Shown one piece after another: positions 1 to 11,394 of a stretch of DNA of 64,000 nt. The notes under the pieces are model-generated. The model was not told the DNA's origin and searched no databases. It saw only the letters and a list, made by a program, of their open reading frames with translations. The stretch's first letter is position 1. The number at the start of each line of letters is the position of its first letter. The stretch is from Prinia subflava (lineage: Eukaryota; Chordata; Aves; Passeriformes; Cisticolidae): assembly GCF_021018805.1 (NCBI RefSeq), contig NC_086251.1, positions 45,268,767-45,332,766 of the forward strand, in the 5' to 3' direction. The position numbers were made by a program, and so were the translations under genes.

Positions 1-3000
1 TTTACCTATAACAGATTAGAAATCCTATGTAATAAAATGTTGAAAATGGACCTTTAAAAGATCATCTCACCAAATAAACTGCTTAGGTGATTCTGTTCAT
101 TTATTGTGAATTCAGAGATTCAGAAAAGAAGCTGTTTTAATTTTCCCTCAAATACATCGATATTTTCAAGTGCTCCTTGCAGATGCACTTATGTCAATTA
201 ATAACAGATAACCTTTCTGGTATACAACATGATAAAATCAAAGTAAATTTACATGCATAAATTCATCTCAGTAGAGATTTATGCACTTTGTTTCCTTTGA
301 ATTTTTCTGTCACAGCATTACAGTTACCATAATTCTGTTTGGAGTAGAAAACAGGAAGTTAATGGTAAGCAATTTTCTTCTTCTTTTCATTCTTATAACT
401 AAAATTCAGAGTAAAGAAAACAGTTTCATGTAACTTGCCCGATCACAAAAGTTTCATTACTATTTTCAGTAGTTTAAAAACCTTAATTTACTTTGAATTT
501 ACTTTGAATGAAAATAGAAGAGGGGCCAAATGATTTTACAAATATGTAAAAATAGCAGCTATGTTCATGGCTATTAATATGCATATAAGACAAATCTTGT
601 CACACAACATCTTTATTAGGAAAAAATAACCAAGATGACTTTGTGTGTGCTTTCAGTACCACGAAGTACCATTTGCTGTCTTTTTAAGATATAGAGAAAT
701 ACTGTGAATACTTTACCTTTTTGCTATAAGAATAAAAACCTTAACACATACACACACACACACTGATATGATGAGAAAAAGGACTACAATGTCTTGTAAA
801 ATTATGTGGTGCAGGTGTGCAGTACAGTTGGCAGCTTTAAACCTAAAAACACCTTCTAACTTCAGCAGCATTAAATTACCTTTCAAAGTGTGACACTTTG
901 CAAACTAGAAAAGTTAATAACATAGCATGTTGGTTGCTTTATACTTAACTAGCATTTCAAACGGTATGAAAGGTTCAGACCCTGACAGAGCAGCACTTTG
1001 AGTCTGTGCTCTTGAAACATTTTGTCTTTGCATTTACATAGCATTAACACATCTATGGCATCACATCATCATGAGTCTTACATCACAGAAAAATTTGCTT
1101 TCACATGTGAAGAACCTGGACACAATAAAAGCTTTAACAGGCTGATCTGATCATTGAGATTTGAATCTGATATTTTTCTTTACATGTACTGTTACAGTTT
1201 AGGATCTTTGTCATTTAAATGATTTTCTGTAGTTTTCAATGATTTATAGACTTTTTCAAATTGTTTCACTTTTGCCCCTGGAAGCAACCTTTGCCATTAG
1301 AATCCATGTATGCCTTTAGCTATGGATGTTGCAAATAACTGTGCATGTGTGTCTGTGTCCACACCAGCTGTGTAATTCTGCTCCAGCTACTCCTCCATCC
1401 ACCTTGACACCCTTGTTTTTAGGATTCAAAGATACAGAAATTGACAGCTTTTGGGAAAAACAATACAAATAAGTTTTTCACCAGTGAAACAAGGGTTGAG
1501 CAACAATGATGAAAACTTAAAAGATCAAAATCAGCTTACTTCCATACAATTATTTATCAAAAACATTTCTTCATTTTTCTGTGTGAAGGTTTAGCAGTAC
1601 TAATAAAAACAATTCCAGATCATTTCTCCTCACACATATACAAACTTCATATTTTCCAGATAATTTCTTCATGAAAGTATTTCTAACCTGTTCAAACCTA
1701 TTTCCAAAAACCATTATACATAATATCCATGAATGAGCACTGACTATATGAGTATCCACCTTTGTCTACCTTTGTCTACTTTGAGTATACCACAACTTTG
1801 TTTTCTAATTTATTTGTCTGTGGCATACTCGAGTTAGATTGCTAAAAGTACAGTAATTTTTGCCTCTGTCATACTATTTCCTGACTGTCAAAAATAAGTT
1901 TTCATTAGCTAATGGGTTTGAAATAGATCTTTTTAAAAGTTGAAATCCTGCAGAACTCTTAACACTCCAGTGACCCAGACAATGCAGCTGCAATCTTGGA
2001 ACTCTTTATTGGAATTCTTTCTCTCTGATGGAGACCATCAATATCATCATTAACCCTTTTTAGGATGAATAGTAAAATGATCAAAAATCAGTTAAAAATC
2101 ATAAACAGCACCCATCTCCTAATATGACATACAAACAGTAAAAAAATACTTTATCTCTTCCACAGATGTCAATTTGTTATCATAGAAGTGTGAGAGGCTG
2201 ATAATTCAGACCAGTTTTTCTTCTGAAATTAAATGTTGTTGGAGTCTTTTTATCAAAAACAGCCCATGTATATGGAATTTCTTCAGCATCCTTTTTGCAG
2301 CTGTATTTTTCAGTACCATAAAACCCAGGAGAATAAGTCCTTTTCACTTTCGACAATCAGAAGTCCCATCTTTCTTCCATAAAAAATTAAATTAACTTAC
2401 ACTTTATTCAAATTTTGCAATAATTAAGCTGGAAAGGGGAAGATTGTAACTTCTGCAACCCAGTCACTGACTTGTGATTACTGTCATGTTATCTGCATCT
2501 CATCTACTAGGTGGCTATGACATCACATATTTACTGGAAGTTTAAAAAATGTCTCTATTGTCAGCAGACCAGCGTTAAACAGTTGTATTGCCATTGTCAT
2601 TGACTTGGGAAGTAGGGAGAGAGGACAAGACACAACTTATAAAATTTTCTGTGGGAAAAATCATCCAAGAAATAAACCTGAGTTGTCTGAGATTTATTTT
2701 AAGTATGCACATCAAAAATTCTCCTATGCAACAAATTCAATTCTCCTCTGTTAAGAAACAACAGGAAATTTTACCATGCACAGCATCTAAATAACAAAAA
2801 TGCTCTTCATGGCTGAAAAATAAGATCCTGCACAGATCCCTTGCTGTAAATTACCGATTCCTGCTGGGTTTGGAACATAGAGAATTTACCTGCTGATATG
2901 GTCAAGGAGACTCTTAACCTCTGTGACACTCAGAAAATTGTATGGTGAATGCAATTTGTTTCTTCTGCCTCTTAATGCTGTTTTTAAGATTGCAAAGGCA

Positions 3001-4815
3001 GCAGTTGGAAAACCTGTTTTTTCATATTGATTTAAACACTCTATTGGAGTTTATGGCTGCCTGGTGGTTTATAGCCATGTTACAGTCAAAGTACTAGAGC
3101 AAGAGAAATAAAATGTCTCCTCTTGTGTTATATTGTGTTATATGTCTTGTATTTTCAGTACTCAGCTTTTTTTTGTTGTTGTTTTTTATTGGGAAAGATT
3201 ATTTACTTATTCATTTACTCACTCATGTCTCAGCTCATTTTTAAGAAGTATTTTTTGGGGTAGTGGTCATATTTGGGAAAGCAGTCCTTTTCAGATGAGC
3301 CTGAATTACAATTTGCTTTTAAAATGTAAGTTCCAACCTGTCTGCATTCCTTTCACACACAAAAAAAGGCCCAGGTTTTCTACAGTGTTCATTACACTGC
3401 TTCTCCTGGTCACTCCAAATACGAACCAGGAAAGCAAGAAAGTTTCAGAACCTTCCAAAGAGGAGTGCTTTGTAGCTGCAAGAGGTAAGTTCTTGGAAGA
3501 AGTGAAAACCTTGGGATTTTTCCCATTTCAGGGTTACTACTGAAATATAGGTTGCTGATGTCCAAGCAAATACCACATGACCACAGGTGATGAGCTCACA
3601 TATCTTTTCCTGTCTCTGGACTCCATATCCTTTAAGGCCAATAGTGGTATCACTAGCCAGGGATTTTGTTCTATTTCACCTTTTATTTTGTTAAATAGAA
3701 CTCCGGAATGGAATTAATTTGGGCATATTAGAATGCTTTCAGATATAACAATGGAAAATACTTCTGTGTCCATGAAAATCTTATTATGGTCTCATTTAAT
3801 TAGATAAAAAAATCAGTAAGACACTTTTTAAAACTGTGTATATATGCCTATAGGCTATTTTGAAAAATACCTTTTCAATACTACTTTTTCATGTAATCCA
3901 GTGATTCACATCCAATGATTGCTGTGTGAAACAACTTTTTCAACCTCTTCAGCCAGGAATTGTAAGAAGTTTCAGAAGAAAAATAATATCTTGGGGCTTC
4001 ATATTCTTCCAGAAATCAAGTCTGTTGTCACCCGAAAGCACTCTCTGTGCTGCAAGTAACACAGACATTGCTGTCCTTATAGATGTGATTTGAAATGATT
4101 CCATGCTTTTCCTAAAAATATAAATTCTATTCATTGTTGTTGTGAAATACATTTAATAAATAATTTGAAATTTAATCAAATTTCCCTTTCTTGGGATTTG
4201 TTTTAGGTGTAAATAGGGCAGTGCAGTCTAGATGTTCATCCAAGAACTGGAATAGGATGCCTTATGCTCCTTCTAAATAAAATTAAAAACAACAACAAGA
4301 AAACCACGAACAAACCCTCAAAAACTCTTCTCAAGGAGATCTGCAACTAAAATATTGTTGATTCAAAAATTTTGCTTAATCAGGAAGTGGCACATGCAAT
4401 CTGAGGCTTTTCAGTTCTAACCATTATTAATTTAAAATAGAAAATTCAGCCAGGTGGTGATAACAAAATATGATAGCTATGGATGAAAGCTATTCATCAC
4501 CACTGGGCTAATTTTTGTTGTTTAGATAGGCTCCTGGGCATGCAGTGATGAGAAGACGCTTTGCCCTGGGGCATGAATAAAATGCTGTTTCCAGAAATTG
4601 AAGGTAATGCCTTCAGATTTCTGAAGCATGATTGCATCTTGATCACTGACTCAGATGAGGTGAAGTTTATTCTTAGCTTCCCCCCTAATTGTACAGAATG
4701 ACAGACACCCATCACAATCTGATGTATACAATGTGTACAGTGGTAAGCGGGTGGTCAGTCCGTGCAATTTCCAACATGACAAGTCTAAGTTAGCAGAAAA
4801 TTTTTCACCTTATTG
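1..4815. other. AT-rich sequence without a supported gene
   Basis: This stretch is AT-rich with frequent stops in all six frames. The longest open frame (3133-3543, +) has biased hydrophobic and low-complexity content, no recognisable domain and no convincing splice context, so I treat it as chance. Apart from a short CA run near 750 I see no tandem array, no RNA gene and no recognisable transposon. Confidence 0.7.
750..763. repeat. short (CA)n microsatellite
   Basis: Seven CA units, preceded by an interrupted ACACAT stretch beginning near 743. It is a simple dinucleotide repeat with no associated element. Confidence 0.85.
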
Positions 4816-4977
4816 GTAGGACAGGTTGACTAAAGTGGCAGGGAATTCCTTGCCCCTAGAGAAACTTAAAACTAGATATCCTGAATAATATCACCTGCAC
4901 CTGCTTGGTAATGGTCTGACTATGGCAATCCAACTAGATCATCTTTGGATGTCCTTTTCCAAATTAAACTGTTCTGG
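4816..4977 (+). mobile_element. old CR1 LINE 3'-end fragment
   Basis: The order of short blocks matches the 3' end of avian CR1: an 'acaggttgact' block, then 'aaaactaga', then a tract like the usual 'ggttggactagatgatct' ending ('ccaactagatcatctttgga'), then a 'gtccttttccaa' block corresponding to the near-universal CR1 'gtcccttccaac'. The terminal 8-bp repeats have decayed to a single degenerate unit (gttctgg). It carries no coding capacity. Divergence looks high, so this is an ancient insertion. The assignment rests on recognition of these blocks; exact borders are uncertain by tens of bases. Confidence 0.6.
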
Positions 4978-7900
4978 AATTTTACAACTATTGCAGTCTA
5001 CTTCTCAAAATAATGACATTAAAACAGATACACACAAATTTTCTAGTATTTACATCTCTTTCTGACATTATATCCATCCTTTTTCTGCCCTTTAGGTCCT
5101 AAAATGGAGGTACTAATCTATGAGAAGAAGAATCAGCATGGGATTAAGGTAGTGTATCAAGTATTTTTGTGGGAGAAACACTGCACCTGATGATTCCTTC
5201 TGACTCTGGGTCTGCCTAGAGAACTTTGATATGTTCCCTAAAACTGTGCTTGTCTGCTTTTTCCTCACTGGTTAGCACTTAGGTGTATTCAAATTTATTT
5301 TGTAATGTAAGATTCACGTATGTGTAATACTTGTTCATTGTTCTCTTTTATCCCTGAAACAAGTTCCACTTGGCTCTCAACATGGAATTTCATTAATGAC
5401 CACTTGTGGTCTCAGTTAATAGACCTGGCACCTCTGGTATTGTTCCTTCCTTGCATTTTCCAGGCCTCTGCAATTATCCTATACCTGAACTTTCAGGGAG
5501 TCTCTGTTACAATCCTCTGTTTTTCCTCAACAGCCTTCAAGCTGTGGTTTCCTGATAGCATAACTAATGTTTTATTAGCACACCTCATCACATATACATT
5601 TCTGTTCCAAGGTCGCTGAATCATTCACTTTACAGAAAGAATGGACCCTTCAAAGACATATGTGTCCACTGACACAGGCAGATACAATGTTCCAGTAACT
5701 TCTTGCAATAAATATTTACTAGTTACAAATGTGTACATTATCAAAATTGTTTACACAATTAATAAAGTCATAGTAAATCACACACCTCTCTAACAAAGAC
5801 TTAATTTCTCTCTTTGAAGGACATGCAGCTTTCTCCACTCTTACATGTGCTATGCGCCTGGACACACAAAATGACAACACAGTGTTAGATAGACCATCTA
5901 TATTTTATGTCCTTGAAGTCTTTTCCTATCACATCTCTTCTCAGGTTGCTAACCCTTTAGCATCCATTCTGCTGCTGCCAAATCACAAATTTATGAAGTT
6001 TTATAATTATAGAAGTTTTGCATGTTTACAGAAAGATTCTATCTGTGAATGCTTGTGTAAATTTTTAATGAATTTTCAATAAAAAATGAAATTAATATGC
6101 TAACTCCTTTTTGGGTTCATCGTCTCCAGATTGTTGTCAGGAAGACTTACTTCTAAATCCAAGAATCTTAAGCAGAAAACTACAGACATATCTAAATATT
6201 CCAAATATTTACATAACCATAATTACGGCTGAGAAGAACATCAAACACTGTCTCAAATTTCAGTTCTCGTGAAATTGAAGCAAATGGGATATGTTGAAAC
6301 TATTCAAGAGATTTATATCCAAAATTTACCTCAGAATAATTTTAAGATAAAAAAAGTTAAATGGTATTTATAGCATCTAAAAACATTCAACCTTTGTGAA
6401 AATATTTACCCTCAGTTATTGCTTAGATATAAATTCTCCATACTTTTTCAGAATCAGGATATATTTGGGTAGTAGGCTATATGGGAAGCCATGTAGAAGG
6501 CAGAGCTGGACAAACCTCAGCCTGCCATGGCCAGTTCAGTATGTGTATGCTAATGATTCCTACTCCTCTACCTGTATATTTGGTAGTCTGATATGTTGGA
6601 GCGAATAAAAGAAAGAAGTCTAGAAGATATTATTAGCACTAGAAGAATGAAGGACTTTACACCATGTTTGGAACAATCCACCAGCAGTTCTGAGAGTGAC
6701 TAATGACTTTACATTTGAGAGGCAGCCTGCAACATGACCTGATATGATTACAGAGGCTGTCAGATGGCTATTTATAGATTGATTAGGCAGGAACATATAT
6801 CTAGATACAAATTAATGCAGTGGGCTGGGATATATGCACCAAATCATCAGAACAGTACAACAATGTCACTTTTCACAGAGTGGAAAAAAGATTTATTGGA
6901 TTTCAGGACTCCTGAATCTTCATGGCATAATTTGTAAATGTTTATGCTCCTGATTTTTACTATAGGGTCTAACTGAATTATTTAGAGTAATTTTTACAAT
7001 AGAGACGTATGTGAGTTTTTCTAGTCAAAGCATAAACATCTGTCATTGAAAAATGTGCATCCTATTTAGCACTTGAGATAGATAGCATAATCCACAGTAC
7101 TCCCTTTTTGTCTTCTGAGTAGAGTCCATGAATATAACATGCCCTGACTTTCAGACTCATTTTCTGACAGTATGTATTGCAAGTTGTTCTTAAAGTTTCT
7201 CTCCAATTCAAACACTTCAAAAAGTTATTAATATTTGGGGGTTTTAATTCTAATATCATAGTTCATGGATATCCAGGGTCAACACAGAAAAATAAAAATG
7301 AAAGTATACCAGAGAATGCAACTAGCTGTATTTTAGCCAGGAGACCCAAACCCTGCATCATCTGCCCTCTCTCTTTGTACTATTAGAAATCTCAGAGAAT
7401 TTACAGAACTCTCTTTTTCTTCTCATAGATAATATAGTTTACTGATGGAAAGAGTTTTAATCACTCTCAAAAATACTGATCTCTGCTATACAATATCCTG
7501 AAAGTTTAACATAAAACAACTGGAGAACTTTTCCTGTGAACCCAGCTTCTGATTACTGATCTTGCAGAGATCCCACTTAGGTTAGAATAACTTACATGGC
7601 ATGTTTATGCCAGAGATGATAATAATCTTCCATTGAGAAAATTACTTATGTTATATGACTTGAAAAAATAAAGACACATATGTATGCACTCATTAGATCA
7701 GTGACCCCAGTAACTCCCTGAAACTCATGGCAATAAGTAATAAAATGTGCAAATCAAAAGGTGCTTCTCAGACATTATCCCAATAAAGTGAGGTAAACTT
7801 ACAGAATCTCTGGGGCCAGAGAGAAAAGATTTTATTATTTTTTGTAATATTATTAATTTAATTATTTTACATAACAAAAAGAAAGCTATGTGCTTAATTA

Positions 7901-8037
7901 TAAACATATCCTAGAAGCTTTAGATATTTATCTGTTCAAATAGGCAGCCAAAGTTCCTTGTAAACACTGTCAGAAGGTTTTTGAATCAGCTCATAGCTGA
8001 GCCTAACTTGTAGCAGAAAGCAAGAATACTTCACAAC
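4978..8037. other. AT-rich sequence without a supported gene
   Basis: Only short open frames (the longest under 100 codons) with no recognisable motifs. No tandem array or recognisable transposon seen. Confidence 0.7.
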
Positions 8038-8655
8038 ATCATAGAATCATTACATTTGCAAAAGACTTGTAAGATATCAGGTCCAACCTTTGGACTGCCA
8101 AGTCCACCAATAAACCATGTCCCTACGCACCACATCCCTGCTCCTTTTAAATGCTTCCAGGACTGGGACTCAACCACCTCCCTGGAAAGCATGCTCCAAA
8201 GCCTGAAAACTATTTTAATGAAGAATTTTTTCTAATATCCAAACTGAACTTTCCCTTGGGTAATCTAATACTGTTTTTCCTTATTCTGTCACTGGTTGCC
8301 TGGAAGAACAGACTGAACTCTACCTGTCTACAACCTCCCTTCAGGTAAATGTAGAGAGTGACAAGGTCCCCCCAAGCCTCCTTTTCTCCAGGCTGAACAG
8401 CCCCTGCTCCCTCAGCCCTCTTAAGATGTGTGCTCCAGCTCCTTCACCAGCTTCATTGCCCTTTTCTGGGCTCACACCAGCTCCACCTGAATGTCCTTCC
8501 TGAACGGAAGGTTCTGGAAGTGTTTGATGTGTGGCCTCAGCAGTGCTGAGTACAGGGGGACGATCAGTGCCCTGGTCCTGCTGGCCACACTATTGCAGAT
8601 ACAGCCCAGGATGCCACTGGCCTGGCACACACAGCTCATGTTCAGCTGCTGTGGT
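8038..8655 (-). mobile_element. CR1 LINE, 3' end, minus strand
   Basis: Read on the minus strand this is the last 600 or so bases of a CR1 element. The terminal repeat appears on the plus strand as 'atcatagaatcat' at 8038-8050. It is followed by the reverse complement of the CR1 3' untranslated region and the end of ORF2, with blocks such as 'ttttctccaggctgaacag' (8382-8400) and 'tgagtacagggg' (8547-8558). CR1 ORF2 encodes an endonuclease and reverse transcriptase; only the extreme C-terminal coding part is retained and it is not intact. It is 5'-truncated, as nearly all CR1 copies are. It abuts another CR1 end of opposite orientation at about 8655 with no obvious non-CR1 spacer. Confidence 0.9.
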
Positions 8656-9010
8656 CCAGCCTGGAAAAGGGCAGACTCCAGACAGACCTTAAGGCAGCCC
8701 TCCAGTGCTCAAAGAGAGCATACAAGAGAGATGGAGAGGGACTTCTTCTAAGGGCGGTTAGGGTTCAAACTGAAAGACAGTACATTTAGACTAGATGTTA
8801 GGAGGAAATCCTTTACTGTGAGAGTGATGAGATACTGGAGCAGGTTGCCCAGAGGAATTGTGGATGTCTCCTCCCTGGAAGTGTTCAAGGCCTGGTTAGA
8901 TAAGGATTTGAGCAACCTGGTCTAGTGGAAGGTGTCCCTGCCATTGACAAGGGGATTGGTACTGGGTGAACTTTAAGATCCCTTCCAACTGAAGCCATTC
9001 CATGACCCTA
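8656..9010 (+). mobile_element. CR1 LINE, 3' end, plus strand
   Basis: Plus-strand CR1 3' end. It starts with 'ccagcctggaaaaggg', contains the typical blocks 'ttcaaactgaaag', 'agatgttaggaggaaatcc', 'gagcaacctggtctagtgga' and 'ggtgtccctgcc', and ends in 'tttaagatcccttccaact' followed by a decayed terminal repeat (attccatgaccctattc). This looks like a different CR1 subfamily from the minus-strand neighbour at 8038-8655, so the two are separate insertions, each carrying its own 3' terminus. No coding capacity remains. Confidence 0.9.
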
Positions 9011-9435
9011 TTCACAAATAGATGTAAAATATAAGGTATCTGTGGCTCAAAACGTTTACTGAAAGTTCTGGAACATGCTGTGGTTCTATATAGAGCCTAG
9101 AAACCTTCAATAAAACAGGCTGAAGATTCATCTTCTTTGCACATAAAAGAAACATTATCACAAGGCAGACTAAAACCCTTCATCTCTCCAAGCAAAACAC
9201 AGAGATAGACAGATACTGAATGCAGAGGTTACCAAGATTAAATGCCAATTAGAGGCTCTTACTAGCTGCTAACAGAATGTACCTAAAAGAGATTCATAGC
9301 TTGAATCCTTGTAAATGTGTAAATCTTATCCAGTAGGTAGCTCCAGCCTGGTTTAAGATTGAAAATACTGTATAATCTGCAGGAGATAAGTAACCAATTG
9401 TTGAATTCAAGAACAATAATGAGAATACAAACATG
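9011..9435. other. unique sequence between CR1 and GGAA array
   Basis: No gene or repeat recognised. It ends in 'gagaatacaaacatgg' directly before the first GGAA unit. Confidence 0.6.
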
Positions 9436-9994
9436 GGAAGGAAGGAAGGAAGGAAGGAAGGAAGGAAGGAAGGAAGGAAGGAAGGAAGGAAGGAAGGAAG
9501 GAAGGAAGGAAGGAAGGAAGGAAGGAAGGAAGGAAGGAAGGAAGGAAGGAAGGAAGGAAGGAAGGAAGGAAGGAAGGAAGGAAGGAAGGAAGGAAGGAAG
9601 GAAGGAAGGAAGGAAGGAAGGAAGGAAGGAAGGAAGGAAGGAAGGAAGGAAGGAAGGAAGGAAGGAAGGAAGGAAGGAAGGAAGGAAGGAAGGAAGGAAG
9701 GAAGGAAGGAAGGAAGGAAGGAAGGAAGGAAGGAAGGAAGGAAGGAAGGAAGGAAGGAAGGAAGGAAGGAAGGAAGGAAGGAAGGAAGGAAGGAAGGAAG
9801 GAAGGAAGGAAGGAAGGAAGGAAGGAAGGAAGGAAGGAAGGAAGGAAGGAAGGAAGGAAGGAAGGAAGGAAGGAAGGAAGGAAGGAAGGAAGGAAGGAAG
9901 GAAGGAAGGAAGGAAGGAAGGAAGGAAGGAAGGAAGGAAGGAAGGAAGGAAGGAAGGAAGGAAGGAAGGAAGGAAGGAAGGAAGGAAGGAAGGA
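9436..9994. repeat. uninterrupted (GGAA)n array, about 140 units
   Basis: A pure GGAA tetranucleotide array of about 559 bp, with no interruption visible on any line. The right edge is a clean switch to 'gatctt'. The plus strand is all purine and the minus strand all pyrimidine. Because 4 is not a multiple of 3 and no frame contains a stop, every frame is open: plus-strand frames read as a Gly-Arg-Lys-Glu repeat and minus-strand frames as a Ser-Phe-Leu-Pro repeat. These are artefacts, not proteins. GGAA is the core recognition sequence of ETS-family transcription factors, and long GGAA arrays are known to act as enhancers when bound by an ETS fusion protein in human Ewing sarcoma; nothing here shows such a role. 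Confidence 0.99.
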
Positions 9995-10489
9995 GATCTT
10001 ACTCCTAATTTAAAGCGCTCCTCATGAGGATAACAGGCCTTTCCAAACAGTGTTTGTAAAGACACTGATGCTTCCCTTGGCCACATGCATCATACCCTGC
10101 TCTCACTCCTTGAAAAGGATGCTGGTGTCAGGGAAGCCTGCAACACCACACAGGTTACCCCTAGTAGGACTGCTGGTTTGTACACAGAGAAGCAAGGGGT
10201 AGCAGTCTGACAGCCTGACAAACCTGGGCAGTCACTGCAACATTGAACTTTCTGGACCCAGTGAACAACAGACTTCCCAAGACAACAGGTCAGCACAGCA
10301 AAATCTTGTCTCAGTTCTCTGCAGAAACAAGACTCCTAAAACAATCCTTCAGCTTTTCCACCTTGTGTAGATATTAGGATCATCAGCTGGCCCTGACAGG
10401 TCTTGTTTGTGTCCCCCAGTGCTGACACTAAGCCTATTCCACGGCAGTGGGTTTGAAGGTGGATTAGGAGCATTCTTTCTGCTGCTAGG
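9995..10489. other. unique sequence after GGAA array
   Basis: Moderate GC, no gene recognised. GC content rises toward the following GC-rich island. Confidence 0.55.
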
Positions 10490-11250
10490 AGTCATCAGTG
10501 AGCTCCCAGCCTTCCCTACCCTCCACTGCTCACAGAGCTGTGGGCCCCAGTGTCCCTCTTCCCTTTCTTAGTGTGGCTCGGGTTTTCCTGCAGGTTTTTC
10601 TCAGAGGCCTCTCTCCCCAGCTGCAGTCTCCCTTTGTTGCCCACCCTGCGTGTCCCTGTGCGGCTCAGGGCTGCGGCCGGAGCGCCCCAGCGGGAGCGGC
10701 CCTGGGTGGTGCCAGTGGCAGCGCCAGCCCCACGGCTCCGTCCCTCTTGGCCCTGTGCGGGCACTTCTCCAGGAGCATCGCCTGGTGACAGTCCCGGGTC
10801 CTGGCTGCAGCCCTCTCTGTCTGTCTGTCTGTCTGTCTGTGTCTGCCCAGCAAGGACAGCTGTCAGCTGCAGGTGCCCGTGCTCACCCGGGGCTGCCTCA
10901 GAGACAACGGCAGCCGTGCCGCAGATGCTCCGGGCCTGCCAGGCCTCCTGGTGAGAGGTGCCCAGAGGAGGGAAGGGAATCTGCCACCGACATTCGGGGG
11001 ACAGTAAAGGGCCCCGACATCACCCATTGCCGTGGGCACTCAGCATGGCACATTCACCCACTGTAAATTTCTCCTAAGGCAGCCGGCATTGGGCTGAGGC
11101 TCCCGAAGCGCGGCGCAGCCAGGCTGCTCACAGGGTGCGCTGTACCTGCTGCTGGCTGAGGGACTGCTCCTGCGGAACGACAGCGTTCTGAGCTGGCCCC
11201 ACATAATATCAACAGCGCTGAACTTGCCTGTGGAAGCTGCACGAAGAATT
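10490..11250. other. GC- and CpG-rich island, function unknown
   Basis: This is the most GC-rich non-repeat stretch in the window, against a strongly AT-rich background. CpG dinucleotides are clustered, densest around 10645-10800 and again around 11100-11190. Several frames are open on both strands, which is expected from the composition and is not evidence of coding. It contains a (CTGT)6 tract. I do not recognise a transposon or gene. Possibilities are an orphan CpG island or distal promoter, an exon-bearing segment of a non-coding RNA, or an unrecognised GC-rich repeat. Confidence 0.6.
10817..10840. repeat. (CTGT)6 microsatellite
   Basis: Six perfect CTGT units inside the GC-rich island, followed by 'gtctgcccag'. 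The pyrimidine-rich run plus CAG resembles a splice acceptor, but the repeat alone explains it. Confidence 0.95.
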
Positions 11251-11391
11251 TTAAACATCTTTCTTCATTTTATCGGCATAATTCACTGCAGAAACACATA
11301 CCTGATTCCCTGCAAGAGGCGACAGTTTGTGCCAGCCACTGAACGGAAGGAAAACGTGTTGTGTATGAGTGAACATTTGCACTCTGAGGTT
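11098..11391 (+). other. 98-codon open frame at edge of GC island, candidate exon
   Basis: One plus-strand frame is open for 98 codons between TGA at 11095-11097 and TAA at 11392-11394. It has no initiating ATG near its start, so it could only be an internal or terminal exon or a gene relic. The translation is not low-complexity; it includes ALNLPVEAARRILNIFLHF near the middle and a basic stretch KRRQF later. A possible splice acceptor (ctgctcacag) ends at 11133. Minus-strand frames over the same bases are also partly open, which weakens the case. I do not recognise the protein. Most likely chance in GC-rich DNA; an exon or pseudogene is possible. Confidence 0.2.
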
Positions 11392-11394
11392 TAA

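Noticed and set aside
3133..3543. 136-codon open frame
   Set aside because: Low-complexity hydrophobic start, no recognisable domain or splice context.
9283..10086. Long open frames on both strands (Gly-Arg-Lys-Glu and Ser-Phe-Leu-Pro repeats, up to 267 codons)
   Set aside because: They are the translation of a pure GGAA array, which contains no stop in any frame. There is no gene evidence outside the array.
10841..10950. Exon-like interval after (CTGT)n with 'ctcctg|gtgaga' donor
   Set aside because: The acceptor is just the microsatellite plus CAG; all frames are open because of GC content, so there is no independent support.
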